DNA of 64,000 bases from Caenorhabditis elegans (Eukaryota; Nematoda; Chromadorea; Rhabditida; Rhabditidae): positions 14,322,001 to 14,386,000 of the forward strand of contig NC_003279.8 in the NCBI RefSeq assembly GCF_000002985.6, in the 5' to 3' direction. The notes beneath the pieces are model-generated. The model was given only the letters and a program-made list of their open reading frames with translations, was not told where the DNA came from and did no database searches. Position numbers and translations under genes: made by a program. This document shows positions 28,701 through 39,600 of this stretch, in pieces. Numbering within the stretch: position 1 is the stretch's first letter; every line of letters begins with the position of its first letter.

Positions 28701-31700
28701 CTTTTTCTCGTTTTTTCTTATTAAAACTGATAAACAAATATTTTTTGCAGATGCCAAAACGATTTCCAAGTCAAAAAAATTATGTATTCAGTGGGCAAGC
28801 AGCGGTGAAAGTGGTCAATGTAAAATGATGGATTACGGGAATACAAAACCTAAACTTTTTCTGAAACATGATACATATGTTGCTTAAATGCTGAAATTAC
28901 CTGGTTTTCATAGCGAGACCGCTGAAAAAGTTTTGAGGTTTTCAAAATTCAACTTTTTGTGCGAAAATCTCGACTTTTTCACCAAAAAAGTTGAATTTTG
29001 GAAATTTCAAAACTTTTTCAGCGGTCTCGTTATGAAAATCAGGTAGTCTCAGCATTTAAGCAGCATATGTATCATGTTTCAGAAAAAGTTTAGGTTTTGT
29101 ATTCCCGTAATCCATCATATTACAATGCCCACTTTCACCGCTGCTTGCCCACTGAATACATGATTTTTTTACTTGGAAATTGTTTTAGCATCTGCAAAAA
29201 ATATTTATTTATCAGTTTTAATAAGAAAAAACGAAAAAAATCGATGAAAAACGAAAGAAAACAGGCGGAAAACAAAGCAAGATAAATGGCCGCTGAAACT
29301 TGTCGGCCCCTCGGCCATGGCCTAGAAACCACTTTTCCTCGTCCCTCGTGAGGAAAAAGTTGCAGTGTCGCTACGAGAGATATTTTGCGCGTCAAATATG
29401 TTGTGTGCAATACGCATTTTCAGAGATTTTGTGATCCCCCCGTAATACACACAGAGGATACCTGAATAGCTCCGCGAGCATGTCTATCCAGTTTAACCCA
29501 TTCCTTATGTACAACTTCATCAAAAACTCCCAAAAGAATGTCAGATCGTTGTCCATTCGCATCTTCATGAAATTGAATAACGTGTTTTCCGTAACAAAAT
29601 TCATATTTCCACCATCCAGTTCCACCAACAATACAATCTTCTCCTGTTAGAATTCGATTTACTGTATGATGAACGACAGCTGGGTTATTTGCAAGCGATT
29701 CTTTTGTATTGAATCTGCGCAAAAAAATTGAGAATTAGGAGATAACTCGAACTTTGGGAATTTTGGCAAATACTCTTTTACTACCTCATCTTTTACTACG
29801 TTGCTCTTTTACTACGGTTTGCTCTTTTACTACGGCCGTATTTTTTACTACGTTTTCCGATTTCGATTTTTTACTACGAAAGTATTGTATTGTATTTATT
29901 ACGATTTAAATCGTGATCAAAAATAAATAGTGAATAGACATGAATAAGTTAAGACGAAATGTATCTTTTACTACGGTCGTTTTTTTACTACGCTTTCCGA
30001 ATTTGATTTTTTACTACGAATCGTATCTTTTACTACGGTCGTTTTTTTTTTACTACAATGGCAGGTTGGATTTATTACTACGTTTTGTATCTTTTACTAC
30101 GATTAACGATTTTTTACTACCTAATGAAAAGAAGACTATCAAAAGTTGGAATTTGAAAGTTACCTTGTAGCAGATTTCAGGTATAATTACAATTTCATTC
30201 TGAAATCAACATGAAAGTTTCAAATGAAATTGTAATTATACCTGAAATCTGCTACAAGGTAACTTTCAAATTCCAACTTTTGATAGTCTTCTTTTCATTA
30301 GGTAATAAAAATCGTTAATCGATACAAAACGTAGTAATAAATCCAACCTGCCATTGTATTAAAAAAAAACGACCGTAGTAAAAGATACGATTCGTAGTAA
30401 AAAATCAAATTCGGAAAGCGTAGTAAAAAAACGACCGTAGTAAAAGATACATTTCGTCTTAACTTATTCATGTCTATTCACTATTTATTTTTGATCACGA
30501 TTTAAATCGTAATAAATACAATACAATACTTTCGTAGTAAAAAATCGAAATCGGAAAACGTAGTAAAAAATACGGCCGTAGTAAAAGAGTAAACCGTAGT
30601 AAAAGAGCAACGTAGTAAAAGATGAGGTAGTAAAAGAGTATTTGCCGGGAATTTTTTTATTTAATTTGAATATCCCGCCAAATTTTTCTGGAAAAAATTG
30701 AATTTACCGCCAAAAATGAGTTTTTTTTTTCAGAGAATGTGCCAAAATTTGGAAAAAATACAATTTCACGTGGTGGTGTCAGGCTGTCTCATTACAGTTT
30801 GATTTACAAAAAATGCGGGAATATTTTTCCACAGAAAATTGTGACGTCAGCACGCTCTTAACCAGGCGAAATAAGATGAGCAGTCTGCGTTTCTTCTCTC
30901 GCATTTTTTTGAAGATCAAATCGAAATAAGACATTCTGACTCCCCGTGCAATTTGAGCTTTCCGGCGTTTTGGCGGGATTTTAAGTTTTTTTTTTGAAAA
31001 AAATTTTTGCCATAAATATATATTTCCTGGTAAATTTGTTTGGGAAAAACATTTTTTGGCGGGAAATTCGAACTTTCTGGTAAACTGTTGGCAGGAAATT
31101 TAAAAAATGTTGAACAACATTTTTTGGCGGTAAATTTAAATTTTTTGAAAAAAAAAAACATTTTGGCGGCAAATTCGAATTTTTTGAAAAACATTTCGGC
31201 GGGAAATTTAAATTTTCCGGTAAAATTTTGGCGAAAATTTACATTTTCTGGTAAAATTTTGGCTTTTTTAAATAAATTTTTGGTGGGAATTTCAAATAAA
31301 AAAAAATAATGTAGGGGAAATTTAAAATTACTTTTTTTTTAAATTTTCCGTGAAATTCAAATTTTTTTAGAAACAAACATTTTAGCGGGAAATTTAAATT
31401 TTTTCAGAAACAAGTTTTTGGTAGGAAATTAAAAAATTTTTGGCGGGAAATTCAAATTTTTTGAAAAACATTTCGGCGGGAAATTAAAAAATTTTTAAAT
31501 AAATTTTTGGTGGGAATTTCAAATTTAAAAAAATATTGTCGGGGAAATTCAAAATTACTTTTTTAGAAGTTTTCCGTGAAATTCAAATTTTTTTGGGAAA
31601 AATTTTTTTGCCGGAAAATTAAAGTTTTTTTTTTAGAAAACATTTTTCGGTGGGAAATTTGAATTTTATAAAAAAAAAAGTTTTTGCCAGGAAATTTGAA

Positions 31701-34700
31701 AAAATTCAAAAAAATTTAAATTTTTTTAATCCCATTTTGGCGGGAAATTTAAATTTTTTGAGAAACGAATTTTTGGCGGGAAATTTAAATTTTTTGTAAA
31801 AACATTTTTTGGCGGGAAATTAAAATTTTTTTAGAAACAAGTTTTTGGCAGGAAATTTTTAAAAAATTCAAAAAAATTTAAATTTTTTAAAACCCCATTT
31901 TAGCGGGGAAATTCAAAATTTCTGGTAAAATATTGGCGGGAAATTAAAATTATTTTAGAAACGAATTTTTGGCGGAAAATTTAAAATTTTTAAAACCCCA
32001 TTTTAGCGGGGAAATTCAAAATTTTTGGTAAAATTTTGGCAGGAAATTTAATTTTTAATTTTTTGAGAAGAAACAATAGTTTTTTCGGCTTTTTTGGCGG
32101 GAAATTTAAATTTTCTTCTTAAAAAAATTTGGGCAGAAAAAAAAATTATTTTTGGACTTTCAAAAATCGGCAAAAGTGGAGCACTGCAACTTTTTCCTCA
32201 CGAGGGACGAGGAAAAGTGGTTTCTAGGCCATGGCCGAGGAGGGGCCGACAAGTTTCAGCGGCCATTTATCTTGCTTTGTTTTCCGCCTGTTTTCTTTCG
32301 TTTTTTACCGAATTTTTTCGTTTTTTCTTATTAAAACTGATAAATAAATATTTTTTTTGCAGAAGCTAAAACAATTTCCAAGTAAAAAAATTATGTATTC
32401 AGTGGGCAAGCAGCGGTGAAAGTGGTCAATGCAATATGATGGATTACGGGAATACAAAACCTAAACTTTTTCTGAAACATGATACATATGCTGCTTAGAT
32501 GCTGAAATTACCTGATTTTCATAACGAGACCGCTGAAAAAGTTTTGAGATTTTCAAAATTCAACTCTTTGTGCGAAAATCTCGACTTTTTCACCAAAAAA
32601 GTTGAATTTTGGAAATTTCAAAACTTTTTCAGCGGTCTCGTTATGAAAATCAGGTAGTCTCAGCATTTAAGCAGCATATGTATCATGTTTCAGAAAAAGT
32701 TTAGGTTTTGTATTCCCGTAATCCATCATATTACAATGCCCACTTTCACCGCTGCTTGCCCACTGAATACATGATTTTTTTACTTGGAAATTGTTTTAGC
32801 ATCTGCAAAAAATATTTATTTATCAGTTTTAATAAGAAAAAACGAAAAAAATCTATGAAAAACGAAAGAAAACAGGCGGAAAACCAAGCAAGATAAATGG
32901 CCGCTGAAACTTGTCGGCCCCTCGGCCATGGCCTAGAAACCACTTTTCCTCGTCCCTCGTGAGGAAAAAGTTGCAGTGAACGAAAAAAAAAAACATTCAG
33001 GCACCTTTTAACACCGCCCAAAATGTACCCAGCCTGCCGAGTCTCTTTAAGCTTCTCAAAATCCTTCTCATCAATAAGACCACCATCTTCTTCCTCAGTA
33101 TTCTCTGAATACTGAGGATCTTGATCCGTAAAAACGGTATATTCCCGTTTAAAAGTCGAATCATGAAAATCATCAAGTCTCTGAAGTGTCTGAGGTTTCG
33201 CTTCATTCTCATTCTTCGCATCTTCATTCCAACAAACAATTTTATGATCTTTTTTCTCGGAAAGTTGATATTCGGGATGTTTGCATAATAAATCAGTCAT
33301 TATAACAATCTCATAATGACATGATGAGATTTCAGTGACCGAGAGGATTTTATGTTGTACTTTTTCAACACAAATATACACGACATCTGTGGTACGCGGT
33401 TTTCCTCCGGTTACATCGCATGAGGTTCCATGATTATAGGACACTGAATAGTATGGGTAATCCTCATTTTCGATTCGGCGGGTCGCTGGCTTTACTTGCT
33501 CATTTGTGGAGGCTGTCAGTGCGGAATCAAAGTTTCCGAGGTAGAATTCGGTACGCGAGACTTGTCCGGTTAACATTTTATCCTCGTGGTATTGGATTAC
33601 GTATCGGCCGTGGCAAACCTGGAATTTTTTTTGTTGGTTGAGGCTAGCCAATTTTGTAGTTTGTAGTATTTTTTTTTGTTTTTAAATCACGAAAAACGAG
33701 CGATTTTCAGTCGAAATAACTGCATTTATGTTTTGGCTGAGGCTCACAGACTACAAACTACAACTATACATAGCCTCAACCAATGTTGAGGCTAGCAAAG
33801 AGTGTAGTTTGTAGCCTGAGCCTCAACCAATTTTTAATTTTTGACGAACTTTTTTTTTACAAATTTTCGCAGTAAAATCGGTAATTTTAAGCGTTTTTTT
33901 TCGCAAAAACGCGAATTTTAAAATTTCGGTGAGGCTCACAGACTACAAACTACAAATTTCATGGTTGAGGCTAGCCAATTTTGTAGTTTGTAGTCATTTT
34001 TTAAAAATTTATCGTTTTCAAACGAAAAAAAGAGAGAGATTTTCAGTTAAAACATTTTTTTTACAAAAGCTTTTCACTCAATTTTTGATGTAAAACTAAA
34101 AAATTCCCCAGTTAAATCGGAAATTTTGAGGTATTTTTGGTGAAAAATAGGTATTTTGAAGTTTGGGTGAGGCTCAGAGACTACAAACTACAACTATTCA
34201 TAGCCTCAACCAATGGTGAGGCTAGCAAAGAGTGTAGTTTGTAGTGTGAGCCTCAACGAATTTTCAATTTGTGACGAAAATTATTATTTTATTCACATTT
34301 TGATGAAAAATTTGGATTTTTCAAAGTAAAATCGGGAATTTCAAGCGATTTTTGGAGAAAAGTATGTATTTCCAAGTTTTGGTGAGGCGCTCAGAGACTA
34401 CAAACTACAACTTTCCATAGCCTCAACCAATTTTCAATTTGTGACAACCATTTTTTTAAACAAAAATTGAGTTTTTCGCAGTAAAATCGGGAAATTTTAT
34501 ACGTTTTTCCGCAAAAAACCAGGATTTGAAAGTTTAGGTGAGGCTCACAGACTACAAACTACAACTTTCCATAGCCTCAACCAATGTTGAGGCTAGCAAG
34601 GAGTGTAGTTTGTAGCCTGAGCCTCAACCAATTTTTAATTTTTAACGAAAATTAGTTTTTTATTCACTTTTTGATGAAAAAATAGGATTTTTTGAAGCAA

Positions 34701-36308
34701 AATCGGGAATTTTAAGTGATTTTCAGCGAAAATCGAGTAAAGTTTGGGTGAGGCTCATGGAGGCTAGCATATTTTGTAGTTTGTAGTGTGAGTGTGTCAG
34801 TCAATTTTTAATCTGTGACGAACATTTAATTTTTGATTGATTTTTGACAAAAATTGAGATTTTCGCAGTAAAATCTGCAAATTTTTACGGTTTTTTCGCA
34901 AAAAACGGTGATTTTAAAGTTTCCGTGAGGCTCATAGACTACAAACTACAAATTTCATGGTTGAGGCTAGCCATTTTTGTAGTTTTTAGTCATGTTTTGC
35001 AAATTTATCGTTTTTAAAACGAAAAAAACGAGCGATTTTCAGTTAAAAAGCGTCGATGTTAAGTTTTGGGTGAGGCTACAAACTACAAACTACAACTTGC
35101 AATTTTACACGTTGAAAACTAGTTAAATTTAGTTGAGGCTAGCCAATTTTGTAGTGTTTGTAGTCTTTTTTTTTTGTTTTTAAATCACGAAAAACGAGCG
35201 ATTTTCAGTCGAAATAACTGCATTTATGTTTTGGCTGAGGCTCACAGACTACAAACTACAACTATACATAGCCTCAACCAATGTTGAGGCTAGCAAGGAG
35301 TGTAGTTTGTAGTGTGAGCCTCAAATTTGTGACGAAAATTAGTTTTTCATTCACTTTTTGATGAAAAAATGAATAAAAGGATTTTTGAAGTAAAATTGGG
35401 AATTTTAAATGATTTTCCGCAAAAAACGGGATTTTTTAAGTTTCGTTGAGGCTCACTGACTACAAACTACAAATTTCATGGTTGAGGCTAGCCAATTTTG
35501 TAGCTTGTAGTCATTTTTGCAAAATTTTCATTTTTAAATCACGAGAAACGAGCGATTTTCAGTCGAAATAACTGCATTTATGTTTTGGGTGAGCCTCACA
35601 GACTACAAACTACAACCTTCATGGTTGAGGCTAGCCAATTTTGTAGTTTGTAGTCTGAGCCTCAGCGTGTTCAGAGAAAAATTATAAAATTTTTTGGATA
35701 CTTTTTTAAATTGAATTTACACCAGTTGGGGTTTTAAATAAGACAAAAAAAACAATTTTAATTTGTGGGGAGGCTCAGACTACAAACTACAACTTTCGTG
35801 AGCCTCAGTGCCTAATAAAATTGTAGTTTGTAGTCTGTGAACCTCAACCAACCTTCGAAAAAAAATTTTTAAGTAAAAAATGCGCAAAATTTCTGATTTT
35901 TTTTAGGTTTTCAAAGCATTTTCATCAATTTTTATGATAAAAATTTACCTGATAAGTCCAATAAACATCGATCAAATAGCTGCACATTTTATCCTTATAC
36001 AGCATAGTTTCCAGCAATTTCCCGGCCGTCGCTCCCGAATATTCCACGTTTTTCTTCACTTCCACATCAATTTGCGGCAATTTACACAAGAATCGCTCGT
36101 TGTTTTTCGACATAATTCGCACATAATCATCGGATAGCTCAGTGTTCCCTGTTTCCAGTGTTGGTGGATCTTTTATTGTCACCGAATCACTTGTAAATGA
36201 CACATAATAGTGAATAGAATCATCGATTTTCTCAGTTTTGTAAAGAGAAAAGAGAAGAAATAATAGCGGGATAGCTTTTGTCGGCCGAAATAAGCCTGTT
36301 GAAACCAT
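25737..36308 (-). CDS. Erlectin-like ER lectin with two MRH domains (ERLEC1/OS-9 family)
   Basis: Five exons: 36308-35949, 33618-33005, 29714-29462, 28032-27959, 26043-25737; total 1,608 nt, 535 aa, all phases agree. An N-terminal hydrophobic stretch (IPLLFLLFSL, residues 13-22) fits a signal peptide. MRH domain 1 spans the exon 1/2 joint: CSYLIDVYWTYQ then VCHGRYVIQYHED and later Cys residues. MRH domain 2 is in exon 3-5: GWWKYEFCYGKHVIQFHED, CDETG, RCATAD, and CQYVLTIDSERFCEPL. Each has the W-T/K-Y-x...C-x-G/K...Q-x-H pattern of mannose-binding MRH domains. Known role of the family: recognises trimmed N-glycans on misfolded proteins and hands them to the HRD1/SEL1 ER-associated degradation complex. 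The tail has seven Ala coded by GCT/GCA repeats and a Glu/Asp-rich end, with no KDEL. Introns hold 0.7-1.4 kb palindromes. Human ERLEC1 is slightly shorter (483 aa). Confidence 0.92.
26089..26957. mobile_element. 869-bp mariner-like fold-back in intron 4
   Basis: TA-flanked ends TAGGTCTCCAAATAAGTTCC and the reverse complement; the two arms of about 420 bp are almost perfect complements with the hinge near 26515. The terminus resembles mariner inverted repeats (AGGT...ATAAGT.CC.GG pattern). No intact transposase frame. Inside the erlectin-like gene, between exons 4 and 5. Confidence 0.85.
27150..27880. repeat. Direct repeats in intron 4
   Basis: A block with TATATTCCCATTACTAATGC, AATCGTATTGAAACTCA and GCAATGATTGTATTAAAAAT occurs at about 27150 and again at about 27600, with shorter pieces at 27770 and 27845. 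Diverged tandem duplications of about 450 bp. Confidence 0.75.
28068..29447. mobile_element. Outer fold-back element, interrupted by a second one
   Basis: Left arm ACACAAAATCTCTGAAAATG...GCGCAAAATATCTCGTAGCG and right arm its reverse complement at 29355-29435. Inner stem GTGTCGATTTACG/CGTAAATCGACAC, as in element C at 17925. Interrupted at 28640-29367. In intron 3 of the erlectin-like gene, ending 15 bases short of exon 3. Confidence 0.8.
28640..29367. mobile_element. CACTGCAAC...GTTGCAGTG fold-back, copy 1 (nested)
   Basis: 728 bp, ends CACTGCAACTTTTTCCTCAC and the reverse complement, flanked by a perfect 5-bp duplication TCGCT (28635-28639, 29368-29372). Left arm lacks about 70 bases present in copy 2 (32182-32978). 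Removing it plus one TCGCT restores the outer element. Confidence 0.88.
29765..30645. repeat. 881-bp near-perfect palindrome built of CGTAGTAAAA words
   Basis: From GGCAAATACTCTTTTACTAC to its exact reverse complement, hinge near 30205. The outer halves consist of TTTTACTACG motifs; the inner arm holds unique sequence (TTGGAATTTGAAAGTTACCT). In intron 2 of the erlectin-like gene, 50 bases from exon 3. Confidence 0.9.
30771..30951. mobile_element. GATCTAC/ATGCGGGA fold-back copy
   Basis: GGTGTCAGGCTGTCTCATTA at the left, AAATCGAAATAAGACATTCT at the right, AAAAAATGCGGGAATA inside. Confidence 0.72.
30960..32120 (+). repeat. TTTTTGGCGGGAAATTTAAA array (E2F-like words)
   Basis: About 25 degenerate units of 30-45 bp, each with GGCGGGAAA followed by A/T runs. 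The opposite orientation fills 52690-53585. The core equals an E2F/DP consensus site (TTTGGCGGGAAA). Confidence 0.85.
32182..32978. mobile_element. CACTGCAAC...GTTGCAGTG fold-back, copy 2
   Basis: 797 bp, fuller copy of the nested element at 28640-29367. Its right end lies 26 bases into the intron from the exon 2 donor (exon edge 33005). No clear target duplication. Confidence 0.85.
33650..35870 (-). repeat. GAGGCTCACAGACTACAAAC array in intron 1
   Basis: About 20 diverged units with paired words: CAGACTACAAACTACAA and, in reverse, GTAGTTTGTAGT, bounded by TGAGGCT/AGCCTCAACCAA, so many units are small hairpins. The same units occur in the neighbouring zinc-transporter introns (37330-37785, 39440-39770) but not in the 353-bp promoter between the genes. 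Confidence 0.88.
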
Positions 36309-36661
36309 TTTTTGAAGGTTTATCACCTGAAAAATCGATTTATTAGCATATTTTTGATAATTTCAGTGAAAAAAATTAAACGGAAAACCCCATTTTAATG
36401 CTCATTTTCGGTTAAAACACGTGTAATAGTGTAATAGAAAAATAATGTTCAACGCGAATTGTCGTCAAATAGGGTGTATTTGGTGCAGACACCGTGACGG
36501 TAAAATGCACACTTTTAATTTTTGGAACCTTTTTCGGAAATTTCCAATTTATTTCAACCTTTTTTGAACATTTTCGGGATGGAAACTGTATAAATTTTTG
36601 ATTTTTTTCTCCGAAAATCGATAAATTTCGATAAAAACCCTAAAAATCGCCATTATCCACG
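36309..36661. promoter_or_regulatory. Divergent promoter of the erlectin-like and zinc-transporter genes
   Basis: Only 353 bases separate the two start codons. It contains an E-box CACGTG (36418-36423), GTGACGG (36493-36499), and the acceptor TTTTTCAG (36334 down to 36327, minus strand) 18 bases before the erlectin-like ATG, a probable trans-splice site. No repeat has inserted here. Confidence 0.6.
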
Positions 36662-39600
36662 ATGCTAGCCCACGATTTCGTCAAAAAAGACGACAGAAAC
36701 TTCACTCCAACGCAATCTTCGAGGTTTGTTGATTAAAAAAAATATTAAAAAGTTTTGAAAATTACAGATCAGCGTCATATTTCGTTGTGCTAGTGCTCAC
36801 CAAAATTCTACGATGTATTGGAGTCTTTTTCGTGGATATTCTCGCGAAAAGCTCGCATATTGTGAATCTTCTGTGGCTTTGTAAAATAATGTACGGTTTT
36901 TAAAAATTTTTTTAAAATATTTTACGCAATTATTAATTTATTTAATGATTTTCAGATGTACATGTATCCTATTCCCCCTGCAAAAGCCTCTTTCAGCCGG
37001 AAAATCACTGAAAAGAGGCATAATGCCCATGGTTTTGAAGCTTTCCCTGATGAATAGCGTTATCGAAGTATTCTGGTTTTATGGAATCACACTTTGTGGA
37101 CCATTACGGAGTGTTCTTGTCTTTGAGCTCAGTTCAACTGTGCTTTTATCGGCGGTTGTCTCATTTTTCAAGGGCGGAAATATGTCAACTCCCTCCAAAA
37201 CACGTGGATTTTTCCTGTTAATTGTCGGATTTGTGGCGCTTTTCCTTATGGATAGAGACGGAACTATTGAGGATCCACATCGTAAGGATTTGGCGCTTGA
37301 AATTCGAAGAAATCACTGAAAATCAGTGTGAAAAATTGGTTGAGGCTATGAAGAGTTGTAGTTTGTAGTCTGTAAGCCTCAACCAAACTTTAAAATACCT
37401 ATTTTCACCAAAAATAGCTTAAAATTTCCGATTTCCCAGCGAAAATGTTCATTTTTTCATCAAAAATAATGCACAAAAAGCTTTAATAATTTCCGAAAAA
37501 AAACATTTAAAAAAATAAAAATTGGTTGAGGCTATAAAAAGTTGTAGTTTGTAGTCTGTGAGCCTCAACCAAACTTTAAAACATCAGTTTTTCACTCAAA
37601 AATAGCTTAAAATTTCCGATTTTACTGCAAAAAATATCATTTTTTTTTCATCGGAAATTGAGTAAAAGGTTTTTTTTATTAGTTTCCAAAAAAATTTTTT
37701 TCATTAAATCAGTGTGAAAAATTGGTTGAGGCTATAAACAGTTGTAGTTTGTAGTCTGTGAGCCTCACCCAAACTTTAAAATACCCATTTTTCTTCAAAA
37801 ATCGCGATTTTTAGTTAAAAAACCGAGAAATGAACCAATTTTTCGTTCAAAATCGCTATAAAATTTTTACATTTTAATTTTTTTTTTCAAATTTCCAACT
37901 TTCCAGACACCACCCACGCCCACCACAGTGGCCTCAACCACCTCTTCTATCATTTAATTGGACTTTTCGGAATGGCTGATCATAAAGGAGGTCTATGTAT
38001 TCTGCTAATCTCACTGCTTCTCCGTACCGGCTACGAGACGTCTTTCCGGCATTTAGCTGTAGAAGTTGGCGGTGCAAAGAGGCTTCACACACTTGTTACG
38101 GTAATAAAAATTATGGATTTTTCGTGAATTTTAACCCGAAAAAGCATAAAAAATTCCGAAAGAATCACACATTTTCTGCTGGATTTTTTTTTCTGTAATA
38201 GTTTCTAAGATATTATTCCTTTAAAAATTCATGAACCGAAAAAAACATTTGCTATAAAGTTATAAATTTACGTAAAATTTTAAGTTTTTTCGCGGAATGT
38301 GTCTGGAAAAAATTAGGGAAAATTCGACAGTTTTGGTGAAAAACTGAGAAATTCGATTTTTTTTAAAATTTATAGGAAATTCCCTTTTTTTTTTTGGTTA
38401 AAAATTGGAAAAATTCGATTTTTGACGTAATAAATTAGGGAAAATCGTTTTTTTTTGAAGTAAAAAATTGAAAGAATTCAAATTTTTAGGTAAAAATAGG
38501 GAAATTCGATTTTCGAAGCAGAAAATTTAAAAAAAAAGGAATTTTCTGGTTAAAAATTGGAAAAATTCGATTTTTTTTAGTGAAAAAACTGAGAAATTCG
38601 ATTTTTTTTTTAATTTATAGGAAATTCCATTTTTGTGGTTAAAAATTCGAAAAATACGAATTTTTCGATCAAAATTTTAGAAAATTCGATTTTCGAAGTA
38701 GAAAATTAGGGAAAATTCGAATTTTTGGGGAAAAAATTCGATTTTTTTTAATTTATAGGAAATTCCCTTTTTTTTTGGTTAAAAATTGGAAAAATTCGAT
38801 TTTTGACGTAATAAATTAGGGAAAATCGTTTTTTTCCGATCAAAATTTTGGAAAATTTGATTTTTGAAGTAAAAAATTGAAAGAATTCAAATTTTTAAAT
38901 AAAAAATAATGAAAATTTAAATTTTCAGGCTGGAAGTGCTGTCTGCCTAACGCCTGTAGCCGTACTATCATGGGCTCTTTCCTCAAGCTCCGGAGCTTCG
39001 ATAGGCTATTTCCACTACGCTGCTCTTCTCGTAATCATTGCTGTATTTGTGTTTGTACTCGATTTCTACGCTGAAAGTATATGCTTCCAACACGTTGCTG
39101 ATCCAGTTATGGCTGCAGCTCGTTGGTCCTCTGTTACCATGTTCTCGTGTGCATTTGGGCTCGCATACCTTTGGTATGGAAGCCAAAATCTCGGAGATCA
39201 TGCGTTGACTGGCGGTGTTTCGATCACTGTTGTTTGCTTTATTTTGGGTGCGTTTTTCTCGAAATTCTAATCAAAAAAATGCTGAAAAATCCCTGAAATT
39301 GGGATTTTTCGCACCAAAATCCGATTTTTTTGAAAAAAATCGACTTTTCTGGCTGAAAAAATTATTTTTTTACCTTAAAAATCGAATTTTCGCAATTTTT
39401 TAACATCAAAAACCGGATTTTCGCTTGAGACCCCCCCCCCCCCCCACTACAAACTACAAATCTTGATAGCCTCAACCAAAGAAAATTGGGTGAGGCTTAG
39501 AGAGTCGTGTAGTTTGTAGTCTGTGAGCCTGAACTAAGCTCCATAAACCCGTATTTTGTCGAAAATATCTTGAAAATGTTAGGGTTTCTTGTTAGATTTA

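Noticed and set aside
32746..33004. C-terminal extension of erlectin-like exon 2 in an open frame
   Set aside because: The extra residues come from reading through the donor into a fold-back transposon; exon 3 joins in phase from 33005.
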